Source of the DNA: JBDNJM01 sp041687755
GTDB taxonomy: Bacteria; Planctomycetota; UBA1135; GCA-002686595
Length of the DNA: 12,576 bases
Direction of reading: 5' to 3'
Assembly: GCA_041687755.1 (NCBI GenBank)
Contig: JBDNJM010000059.1
Location: 1 to 12,576 of the forward strand
Shown here: positions 1 to 6,233 of the stretch, piece after piece
Layout: each line of letters starts with the position of its first letter
Numbering within the stretch: the first letter of the stretch is position 1
The notes under the pieces: model-generated
What the model was told of the DNA's origin: nothing
Databases searched by the model: none
The model's input: the letters and a program-made list of their open reading frames with translations, nothing else
Program-made: the position numbers and the translations under genes

Positions 1-109
1 ACACAATGCGCACTCCCCGGCGCATTTTCGAGCCAGGCTCGCCATAGGCCGTCCAAGACGGCCTATGGCGAGCCTGGCTCGAAAATGCGCCGGGGAGTGC
101 GCATTGTGT
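1..109. repeat. Perfect 53-bp inverted repeat with 3-nt loop
   Basis: Bases 1-53 are the exact reverse complement of bases 57-109, separated by the trinucleotide CAA at 54-56. As DNA this is a near-perfect palindrome; as RNA it would form one very long hairpin. Each arm carries a smaller palindrome, GAGCCAGGCTC at 30-40 and its complement at 70-80, so the structure is nested. There is no T-tract after the stem, so an ordinary intrinsic terminator is unlikely. The repeat starts at the first base of the window, so it may extend further left. It could be a mobile palindromic element of the REP/MITE kind or a fold-back assembly artefact at a contig end. The symmetry is seen directly; the origin is inference. 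Confidence 0.95.
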
Positions 110-120
110 CTGGCTCCGTA
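102..120 (-). repeat. Conserved head motif of the left palindromic element
   Basis: Read on the minus strand this is TACGGAGCCAGACACAATG. It matches the plus-strand motif at 12502-12520 (TACGGTGCCAGGCACAAAG) at 16 of 19 positions, and in both places the motif runs directly into a long hairpin. The motif resembles the short palindromic heads of REP elements mobilised by RAYT (Y1) transposases, but no such transposase lies in this window. Membership of one repeat family is inference from two copies. Confidence 0.6.
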
Positions 121-148
121 CGGCCCCCCCATCGGTTAAGCTGCGCCT

Positions 149-1105
149 ATGCCCGACCCGCCCGCTCTCTGGATCCGCTACCACCGCGACTTCGACGGCA
201 TGGTTTCTGCTGCCGTGCTCTCCCGCATCCTTGGAGACCGCGGCGAGAAACGCGTGCTGCTGCAGAGCGTCAACTACGACCAACGTCGCGACTGGACCAC
301 GTTCTGCTCCGGCCAGCGCTTCGCCGTTGTGGACTTTCACTTCCACCCGCGCGCCGAGTACTGGTTCGATCACCACCCGACGACGTTTCTCGACGAGACG
401 TACCGCGAGGCGTACGTGCCCTCGGAGCGCTGGGCCTGGGACCCCGAGTCCCCCTCCTGCCCGCCCATGATTTTGGCCCACGCCAAGCAGCACTGGGACT
501 ACAAGCCGCCGGAGCACTTCGAGGAGATGGCGCGCTGGTCGGACATCGTCGACGCCGCCCTATTCGAGAGCGTGGACCAGGCTCTTTTCGGCGAGGAACC
601 CGCGCTGCGCATCACGCGCGCCCTCACCTCCGGACCCGACCCGGACTGGACCGACGGCCTCGCCGAGGCCATGACCGAGTCGAGCCTCGAGAGCGTTGCC
701 AACCGCCCCGACGTCGAGAAGGCCTACGAGCGCTCGGCGAAGAACCGTGACAAGGCCCTGCGTCAGTTCCCCGACTGCATCCTCGAGGTGAAGGACGATG
801 TGCTGCTGTACGACGCGTCCAGCAACAAGGTGCGCCGCGAGCGCTTCGCACCCTTTTACCACCACCCTGAGATCCACTACGCCGTCGGCGTGATCCCCAC
901 CCGCGCAGGCTTCCACGTGACCGCCGGCGAGAACCCCTGGAACAAGCCCCCCCATAGGATTCACGTGGGTGAGATCATGGAAGGCTATGGCGGCGGCGGG
1001 CACATCGCCGTCGGCGGAGCCAACCCCGAAGACCTTGAGGCCACGCGCGTCGTGGCGACCGAAATCACCGAGACCTTGCGTAAGGGCATGGCGGAGCACC
1101 GTTGA
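149..1105 (+). CDS. DHH-family phosphoesterase
   Basis: This 318-residue cytosolic protein has the signature of the DHH phosphoesterase superfamily, metal-dependent enzymes that cleave phosphoester bonds in small oligonucleotides, cyclic dinucleotides, pyrophosphate or single-stranded nucleic acid. Motif I is H12-R-D-F-D16-G, motif II is VVDFHFH around D62, and motif III, which names the family, is F-D74-H75-H76-P-T. A further acidic patch W130-SDIVD135 may supply the fourth metal ligand. The C-terminal GYGGGGH (279-285) followed by IAVGGA matches the substrate-binding GGGH motif of DHHA1 domains. The start is the first ATG in frame; no good Shine-Dalgarno precedes it, but motif I falls at the expected distance from this start. 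It is the first gene of a tight plus-strand cluster and its TGA overlaps the TTG start of the RlmN-like gene, so the two are probably co-translated. The family is secure; the substrate is not predictable, with an NrnA-type nanoRNase one possibility. Confidence 0.88.
   Translation: MPDPPALWIRYHRDFDGMVSAAVLSRILGDRGEKRVLLQSVNYDQRRDWTTFCSGQRFAVVDFHFHPRAEYWFDHHPTTFLDETYREAYVPSERWAWDPESPSCPPMILAHAKQHWDYKPPEHFEEMARWSDIVDAALFESVDQALFGEEPALRITRALTSGPDPDWTDGLAEAMTESSLESVANRPDVEKAYERSAKNRDKALRQFPDCILEVKDDVLLYDASSNKVRRERFAPFYHHPEIHYAVGVIPTRAGFHVTAGENPWNKPPHRIHVGEIMEGYGGGGHIAVGGANPEDLEATRVVATEITETLRKGMAEHR
1093..1096 (+). promoter_or_regulatory. Ribosome binding site for the TTG start at 1102
   Basis: GGAG lies five bases before TTG at 1102, inside the end of the DHH gene. 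It supports the rare TTG start, whose last two bases are shared with the upstream TGA (TTGA overlap). A GTG at 1132 is the alternative start but has no comparable site in front of it. Confidence 0.5.
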
Positions 1106-2211
1106 GCCAGACGCCCGATAGGACCCCCTCTGTGGACGAACCGCGCGTCTCGACCGACCCCGCAAGCGAGCCCGGGACCACCGGGTTGCTCGAACTCACG
1201 CCGGCAGAGACCGTCGAACGGGTTCTCGCACTGGGCGGCAAAGCGTTCCAGGCGAAGAGCCTGCGGCGCCACGTGCTCGAGCGCGGCGTCCTCGACTACG
1301 AGGCGATGACCGATCTATCTAAGGGCCTGCGCGAGCGCTTGTCCCGAGAGCTGCCGATCTTGCGCGGCCAGGAGCGCGACAGCGTTTCGGCAGGCGACGG
1401 AGCCGTGAAGCTGCTGCTCGGGTTCCCCGAACGCCGCGGCATCGCCGGATCGGTCGAGGTCGTGCATCTGCCCAGCCGGCGCAAGAGCGGCGCGGCGACC
1501 CTGTGCGTCTCGACCCAGGTCGGCTGCCCCGTGCGCTGCCCCTTTTGTGCCTCGGGGCGCGACGGGCTCGATCGCTCGCTCACCGGCGGCGAGATCCTTG
1601 AGCAGTTCGTGCGCGGTCGCGCCATCGGCCCAGTGGACCGCGCCGTGATCATGGGCATCGGCGAGCCGCTGCTGAACTACCCCGCCCTCGAGCACGCTCT
1701 GGACGCCGTCCACGACGAGATGGGCCTCGGCACCCGCCGGGTGACCGTCTCCACAGTCGGCTTCCCGGACCGCCTGCGGGCGCTGGCGCCCAAGCGCCCG
1801 CGCTTCCAGCTCGCCATCAGCCTGCACACGCCCTTCGACGAGCAGCGCGACGAACTGGTCCCCGCCATGGCCGGCACGCCGGTCGAAGACATTCTCGCCG
1901 CCGGGGACGACTGGTTCGAGCAAACCGGCCGCGAGATCACCTACGAGTACGTGCTCCTCGGTCAGGAGAACGACACTCCGGAGCACGCGGATGGGCTGAT
2001 CCGTCGCCTGCGAGGCCGCCGCTGCAGCGTAAATCTGATCCCGTACAACCCGACCGAGAAGGACCCCTGGCGCCGCCCGGACGGCGAGCGCGCCGAGGCC
2101 TTCCGCGCCGCTCTAGAGGAGGGCGGGCTGGTCGCCACGGTACGCTGGTCTAAGGGCCTCGGAGCGGACGCCGCCTGCGGTCAACTGCGGCAGCGCCACG
2201 CCACCTCCTGA
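1102..2211 (+). CDS. rlmN: RlmN/Cfr-family radical SAM rRNA methyltransferase
   Basis: This 369-residue radical-SAM protein belongs to the RlmN/Cfr family. RlmN methylates C2 of A2503 in 23S rRNA (and A37 in some tRNAs) through a methyl-cysteine intermediate. The N-terminal accessory domain contains AFQAKSLRRHVLERG (48-62), like the RlmN helix that contacts RNA. The 4Fe-4S cluster motif is C142-PVR-C146-PF-C149. C135, seven residues earlier, and C359 in DAACGQL occupy the places of E. coli Cys118 and the methyl-carrying Cys355. GIGEPLLNY (185-193) is the SAM-binding GEP motif, and VNLIPYNP (310-317) is another family block. All catalytic cysteines are present, so the enzyme should be active. 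The first 25 or so residues are low-complexity and not conserved, so GTG at 1132 is also possible. The CPVRCPFCASG spelling differs from the proteobacterial CALNCTFCATG, so this could be a lineage-specific RlmN or a paralogue; the gene symbol is a family-level call. Confidence 0.85.
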   Translation: MSQTPDRTPSVDEPRVSTDPASEPGTTGLLELTPAETVERVLALGGKAFQAKSLRRHVLERGVLDYEAMTDLSKGLRERLSRELPILRGQERDSVSAGDGAVKLLLGFPERRGIAGSVEVVHLPSRRKSGAATLCVSTQVGCPVRCPFCASGRDGLDRSLTGGEILEQFVRGRAIGPVDRAVIMGIGEPLLNYPALEHALDAVHDEMGLGTRRVTVSTVGFPDRLRALAPKRPRFQLAISLHTPFDEQRDELVPAMAGTPVEDILAAGDDWFEQTGREITYEYVLLGQENDTPEHADGLIRRLRGRRCSVNLIPYNPTEKDPWRRPDGERAEAFRAALEEGGLVATVRWSKGLGADAACGQLRQRHATS

Positions 2212-2238
2212 GGCCTCCACGGCCCCAGACTCCATCCC

Positions 2239-3033
2239 ATGAAGTTCTATCGCCCCTGCGTCTTGCTTCTGCTCGTCGCCTGCACCTCGACCAAGGGTGC
2301 AGAGGCGACGGCGGAAGCCCCTGCGGGCGAGGCTGGGGCTGAGTCCAACGGAACACCTCTGGTGACGCCTGCGGAGGCGCTGGCCGGAACGCGCCCGGCC
2401 GCCCCCGACGACCCGGGCTCCCCCGAAGGGCTTGCCGCCGCCAAGGCCCGCGGTCCTGCCGCGGCTCTCGCCGATGCGGAAGCGCGCGCGCGCGCCGAAG
2501 AGGAAGCTCGCCTGCGCGCCCGCGAAGAGGCCCGCCAGCACACGGTCGTCGCCCAAGGCTTCTCGAGTCTGCGCGCCGAGGACCTCGCGGGCTTGCGCGC
2601 CCAGCTCGAGGCCGACCTCTCTCCCGACGCGCGCAGCGACGAGGGTGAGACCCTGCTGACCCTGGCCGCCCGACGCGGCGACAGCATCCTCGTGCGTCAG
2701 CTGCTCGACAGCGGCGCCTCTGCCGATCTCTCCGACGCCCAGGGCCGCACTGCCCGGACCCTGGCGATCGACGCCCACGACACGGAGCTCGTCCGCCTGC
2801 TCGCCGCCCGCGGCGCCAACGTGGACCGCCCCGGCAGCTCTGGAACAACGCCCCTCATGCGAACCGTGACCCACGACGACGCCCGAGTCGCCCAGGTTCT
2901 GCTCGAGGCCGGCGCCGACACTGCTCCGCTCGACGCGAGCGGAGCCTCCCTGGCCGAATTAGCGCGCGCCCAAGGCAACCGCGAGCTCGTCTTCCTCCTC
3001 GAAGCGGCCCGGGCCCGCCAACCCAAGGACTGA
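2239..3033 (+). CDS. Ankyrin-repeat lipoprotein
   Basis: This 264-residue exported lipoprotein begins MKFYRPCVLLLLVAC; the run of leucines and the lipobox LVAC put the lipidated cysteine at position 15. An Ala/Pro/Glu-rich linker (about 16-75) is followed by a charged stretch rich in Ala, Glu and Arg (about 78-100) that probably forms a long helix. Residues 115-258 hold four or so ankyrin repeats, recognisable from the blocks GETLLTLAARRGD, VRQLLDSGASADL, LVRLLAARGANVD, GTTPLMRTV, VLLEAGADTA and LVFLLEAAR. Ankyrin repeats bind proteins, so the likely role is a scaffold or inhibitor anchored in the outer or inner membrane facing the periplasm; the partner is unknown. The gene starts 27 bases after the RlmN-like stop and ends 4 bases before the next gene, so it is probably in the same operon. 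No strong Shine-Dalgarno is visible before this ATG. The domain call is firm; the function is not known. Confidence 0.85.
   Translation: MKFYRPCVLLLLVACTSTKGAEATAEAPAGEAGAESNGTPLVTPAEALAGTRPAAPDDPGSPEGLAAAKARGPAAALADAEARARAEEEARLRAREEARQHTVVAQGFSSLRAEDLAGLRAQLEADLSPDARSDEGETLLTLAARRGDSILVRQLLDSGASADLSDAQGRTARTLAIDAHDTELVRLLAARGANVDRPGSSGTTPLMRTVTHDDARVAQVLLEAGADTAPLDASGASLAELARAQGNRELVFLLEAARARQPKD
3025..3029 (+). promoter_or_regulatory. Ribosome binding site for the GTG start at 3038
   Basis: AAGGA ends eight bases before GTG at 3038 and lies within the last codons of the ankyrin lipoprotein gene. It decides in favour of the GTG start, for which there is no nearby ATG alternative upstream. 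Confidence 0.6.
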
Positions 3034-3037
3034 TCCC

Positions 3038-3586
3038 GTGCCCCGCACAAAAACCTATCTCGCCCTACTCCGGGGCATCAACGTCGGAGGCCGCAACAAG
3101 CTCAAGATGGCGGACCTCACGGCCCTGTTCGAAGCTAGCGGCGCCACGAACGTCCGCACGCACCTCCAGAGCGGCAACGTGCTGTTTGACCTCGACGGCC
3201 CGCGCACCCGACTGGTCCTCGCCACCGTTGGCTCCGGCCTGCTCGAGACCCACGGCGTCGAGGTTCCGATCGTGCTGCGCGAGTCGACCGAGCTGCCCAG
3301 CATCCTGGGCGCCTGCCCGTTCCCCACCGAGGGCGTGGATCCCACGACCGTCCACGTCGGTTTCCTCGAAGCGCGCCCAGGCAACGACCACCTCGAGCTC
3401 CTGCGCGAACGCGAGTCCGGCGCCGACGAGATCGCGGTCCATGGCGCCGAGTTCTACCTGCGCACCCCGAACGGCCTGGCCCGCACCAAGTTCACGACGC
3501 CCTTCCTCGACCGCGCGTTCGGCTGTGTGACCACCGTCCGCAACTGGCGCACCGCCCAGGCCCTGGCCGACAAGGCGAAGCTTTGA
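3038..3586 (+). CDS. DUF1697 family protein
   Basis: This 182-residue soluble protein is a full-length member of the DUF1697 family (PF08002), a widespread bacterial family of unknown biochemical role. Diagnostic blocks are YLALLRGINVGG (7-18), the following N-K-x-K-M-A-D-L region, THLQSGNVLF (41-50) with the family's QSGN, the LRTPNG region (141-146), and the C-terminal TTVRNWRT (165-172). The usual length of the family is about 170-190 residues, so nothing appears missing. It starts with GTG four bases after the ankyrin lipoprotein and has a good ribosome binding site, so it is likely the last gene of the four-gene cluster. No catalytic motif can be named, and the neighbours do not suggest a function. 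Confidence 0.88.
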   Translation: MPRTKTYLALLRGINVGGRNKLKMADLTALFEASGATNVRTHLQSGNVLFDLDGPRTRLVLATVGSGLLETHGVEVPIVLRESTELPSILGACPFPTEGVDPTTVHVGFLEARPGNDHLELLRERESGADEIAVHGAEFYLRTPNGLARTKFTTPFLDRAFGCVTTVRNWRTAQALADKAKL

Positions 3587-3928
3587 GCTGCTGAAAAAAA
3601 TGGCCCTGCCCGGCCGAAGTGCCTCTCATGTGCCTTTTGGCCCATCGCCTGACGGCGCGGGAGTGCGAGCCCGTCCATCTGGCTAGCGGTCTATCTGGCC
3701 ATCCACGGCGGCATCCTGCTCGCGCTGCAGGGCAGCCACCCACCGCGGGTCGTCTGGCGCTCGGCGCCGCCGGCGACCGCACCCAAGGACGAAGCCTGAG
3801 CCAGTCCGATCTACGAGGTGGGTGATGGGCTCTCCCCTGATTCCACCCCCACCAGCTCCGCCGCGCACCGAGGTCCGCTTCTGAACTGGACCAGGCTGAG
3901 ACTCGCGGGGGCGAGGAACCTCGGGACG
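3587..3928. other. 342-nt stretch with no convincing gene
   Basis: This gap separates the plus-strand cluster from the converging DUF3313 remnant. No classic terminator with a T-tract is visible; the only candidate just after the DUF1697 stop is a weak 4-bp GGCC/GGCC pairing. A plus-strand open frame at 3653-3799 has no ATG, GTG or TTG start but encodes a hydrophobic run (IWLAVYLAIHGGILLAL) followed by a Pro/Ala-rich tail, which looks like the end of a small membrane protein that has lost its beginning. Other open frames here have no recognisable features. It may be decayed coding sequence, consistent with the damaged gene next to it. Confidence 0.5.
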
Positions 3929-4584
3929 TCAGGGATGCGTGCGCTCAAGCCCCGTGGCCAAGCGTTCGGCGAATTCGCCGACCGCATCCTCCACGTCACC
4001 CCCAGTGGACCCGATGGGGCGGAGCGTGTGCGCACCGACACGGCGGTTATAAGCCTCGGCGAGCACGTTGCCGTTCGAGGAGTCGAGGATCTGGAGCTCG
4101 GTCGAGACCTGCCCCACGAACACCTACACGTCGGCGGCCGCCGACACGAGCTAGATGGCCGACGTGCTCGCGTAAGGGATGCTCGTCATGAAGTTCCTGA
4201 ACCGGTTCGCGCCCTGCAGTTCGGTAAGCGCGAGACGCAGGCTCAAGACCCCCGAACCCGGATCGGTCACGATTGCCCAACCCTCGTCGGCGAGCAGGGC
4301 CTGAGTTTTCATCTTGAACAGCTCCGCGATCCGACGCGCATCTTGCTCCTCAAGGGAATCCTTGGACCAGAGCTCGACGTCCGGAACCCGGATCGCGGAG
4401 TAGTCCGAAATCTCAAACCCGAGGGCGGCCCAGTAAGCCCCCTTGCCGGATTCACTCCTCTCGATCCGCCCGTAGTCGGTCAGGGAGCCCGAGTGCTCCT
4501 GATCCGTGGACTGGAGCGTCGTGGAGCAGGCGCAAAGCCCGGCCACGGCTAGAGAGCGGGCGAACGGATCGATGCAGACTTCAT
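3929..4584 (-). pseudogene. Broken DUF3313-like lipoprotein (two in-frame TAGs, 5' frameshift)
   Basis: Reading from 4546 to 3929 in a single frame gives 205 codons resembling the DUF3313 lipoprotein family: a signal-peptide end SLAVAGLCAC, a middle part with VELWSKDS, GSGVLSLRLALTEL and a C-terminal part with FVGQVSTELQILDSSNGNVL, YNRRVG and GGDVEDAVGEFAERLA. The frame is broken by TAG at 4153-4151 (codon 132) and TAG at 4126-4124 (codon 141), with the family pattern continuing directly afterwards. The only in-frame start is GTG at 4546, which would leave a signal peptide too short to work. An ATG at 4584 begins MKSASIRS in the neighbouring frame, which would complete a normal lipoprotein leader if one frameshift were repaired. 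Three lesions point to a pseudogene. The family has no known function. It lies downstream of the outer-membrane factor on the same strand, so it may once have been co-transcribed with it. Family assignment is from motif memory and moderately sure. Confidence 0.7.
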
Positions 4585-4693
4585 GACGAGGGTCCGAGGA
4601 GATCGAAACGAATTCGAATGCGGGCGCGCGATCGAGCGCCGTGAGCGGATGCAGGGATCGGGCCGACCGCGGCCCAGCTGCTGGAGTTGTGGC

Positions 4694-6124
4694 CTAGGGC
4701 AATTCGATCGCTTCCAAGCCTTCTGGGTCCCATCCCCCACCCAGGCCCTTGTAGAGATCGACCAGGCTGGAGCACGCGAGCCCCCGCGCTTCGGCCAGGG
4801 CGGGGCCGAGCTGGAACGTTGCCTGTTGTGCTTCCAGAACCTCTTGGAACGAGGCTAGGCCATCCCGGTACAGACTCTCGGAGAGCGTCAACGACTCACT
4901 CGATGCGGCGTACGCGCGCTCGAGCGCATCGACGCGGACGCCCTGCTCCACGAAGCTCGTCAGCGCGCTCTCGATCTCTCCAAGGGCGTAAAGAACCGTG
5001 CGTTCGTAGGCCAGCAACGCTTGCTCCGTACGGGCCTCGGCCACTCCGATCTCGGCGCGTACCCGGCCGCGATTGAAAACGCTCCAGCGCAGCGACGGGC
5101 CCAACGAAAAGGCTGTACTCGCGGGGTTGAGCAAGTCCCCGGTGGAGACTCCCCGTTGCAAGCCGCCGACGAGCGAGAGTTGAGGGTAGAGGTCCGCTGT
5201 CGCGATGCCGATGCGTGCGGTCTCTGCGGCGAGACGACGCTCGGCAGCGCGGATGTCCGGGCGCTGGCGGAGCAGCTCGGCCGGCACCCCCACCGTCACG
5301 GTGGCCGGCGGCACCGGTACCGGCTGCGGCACGCTCAAGCGGCCGTGCAGCTCCACCGGCGGCATCCCGACCAGCACCGAGAGCCTGTTGATGGTCCGCG
5401 CCAGCTCGATTCGCAGGGAGGCCACCTCCGCCTCGGAGCTCGCGAGGACGCGGGTTGACTCGGTGACTTCCAGCTTCGACGAGATCCCGTTGCGGAACCG
5501 GCTCTCCGCGAACTGCAGCACCCGGGCCTGGGTCTCCATCGTCAATCCAGCGGCAGCGAGCCGCTCCTGCAGCGCGCGCAGGCTGAAGTACTCCTGAGCG
5601 ACTTCGGCGAAGAGAGAGACCTGCACGTCGCGACGATCCTCGGCGGTCGCTTCAAAGTCCGCGCCGGCGGCGTCGATCGTGCTTGAGACCCGACCGAAGA
5701 GATCGACCTCCCAGGCCACCTCCACGGACCCCGCCGCACGATCCCGTGTAATTCCGGCAGCGCCGTCGAGACTCGCCGAGCCCCCGACGTCCACGGCGGG
5801 CTGCCGCGCCCCCCGGGCTCCGCCGAGGCGCGCGCGCGCTTCGTCCACTCGGGCGATGGCGATGCGTAGGTCCTGGTTGCGCTCCGCGGCGATGCCGATC
5901 AGCTCCTCGAGCATCGCGTCTTCGAACACCGTCCACCACGTGCGCAGGTCCGCGTCACCGGGCACGAAGGCCGGGTCGTCCACCGCCGCAAAGCCCGCCG
6001 GCAACAGCTCGTCTCCGGACGTTGGCACCGAGTAGTCAGGACCCACCTTGCAGGCCGTAAGAGCGCCGAGGAGGAGGAACAGCGCAGTCGGTATTGCATG
6101 CCTCATTCCGGGCAGTCTATCCAT
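4694..6124 (-). CDS. RND efflux outer-membrane factor lipoprotein (NodT/OprM type)
   Basis: This 476-residue protein is a TolC-like trimeric outer-membrane channel of the NodT/OprM/CusC class, the exit duct of a tripartite RND pump. The leader ends ALTAC-KVGPDY with lipidated C25, the typical start of this class. Two OEP repeats follow, roughly 60-255 and 280-465. Hallmarks are WEVDLFGR (138-145), ESRFRNGISSKLEV (207-220), LLRQRPDIRAAERRL (284-298) with IGIATADLYPQLSL (305-318), and LRWSVFNRGR (345-354). Length is normal. An ATG at 6106 (MRHAIPTALF) would give a more compact signal peptide and may be the true start; neither start has a clear Shine-Dalgarno. The gene is divergent from the adaptor and pump genes, with 109 bases between. 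It ends with TAG, and the same frame stays open from there into the DUF3313 remnant. Substrate is not predictable. Confidence 0.93.
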   Translation of the reverse strand: MDRLPGMRHAIPTALFLLLGALTACKVGPDYSVPTSGDELLPAGFAAVDDPAFVPGDADLRTWWTVFEDAMLEELIGIAAERNQDLRIAIARVDEARARLGGARGARQPAVDVGGSASLDGAAGITRDRAAGSVEVAWEVDLFGRVSSTIDAAGADFEATAEDRRDVQVSLFAEVAQEYFSLRALQERLAAAGLTMETQARVLQFAESRFRNGISSKLEVTESTRVLASSEAEVASLRIELARTINRLSVLVGMPPVELHGRLSVPQPVPVPPATVTVGVPAELLRQRPDIRAAERRLAAETARIGIATADLYPQLSLVGGLQRGVSTGDLLNPASTAFSLGPSLRWSVFNRGRVRAEIGVAEARTEQALLAYERTVLYALGEIESALTSFVEQGVRVDALERAYAASSESLTLSESLYRDGLASFQEVLEAQQATFQLGPALAEARGLACSSLVDLYKGLGGGWDPEGLEAIELP

Positions 6125-6233
6125 GTGCGACCCCGACGCTAGGTAGACTCAGCCGCGAAACGGTCCCGCCCTGGGCCCCGCCCCCCCTGCCGCAAAGGAG
6201 CCCGCTCCTGCGCTTATAGACAGGCCTCCTCCA
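6125..6233. promoter_or_regulatory. Divergent promoter region of the efflux genes
   Basis: These 109 bases separate the outer-membrane factor (minus) from the adaptor and pump genes (plus), so promoters for both transcripts probably lie here unless they start inside the genes. A TATAGA at 6215-6220 could be a -10 element for the plus strand, but it is only 13 bases from the ATG and no -35 is clear. No convincing promoter was found on the minus strand. The role is inferred from gene layout. Confidence 0.45.
6196..6209. repeat. Small inverted repeat, possible operator
   Basis: AGGAGC-CC-GCTCCT is a perfect 6-bp inverted repeat with a 2-nt centre, extended by CGC at 6191-6193 and GCG at 6210-6212 if two A residues bulge out. 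Its position in the divergent region suits a regulator binding site, since RND pumps are often controlled by TetR-type repressors. No regulator gene is present in the window. A repeat this short can occur by chance in GC-rich DNA. Confidence 0.3.

Noticed and set aside
1..109. Intrinsic terminator
   Set aside because: The stem is far too long and no T-tract follows on either strand within the window.
3587..3640. Terminator after the DUF1697 gene
   Set aside because: Only a weak 4-bp GGCC pairing is present and the A-run precedes it on the plus strand.
3818..4552. 244-codon plus-strand open frame
   Set aside because: It is antisense to the DUF3313-like sequence, which carries the family motifs; the plus frame has none.
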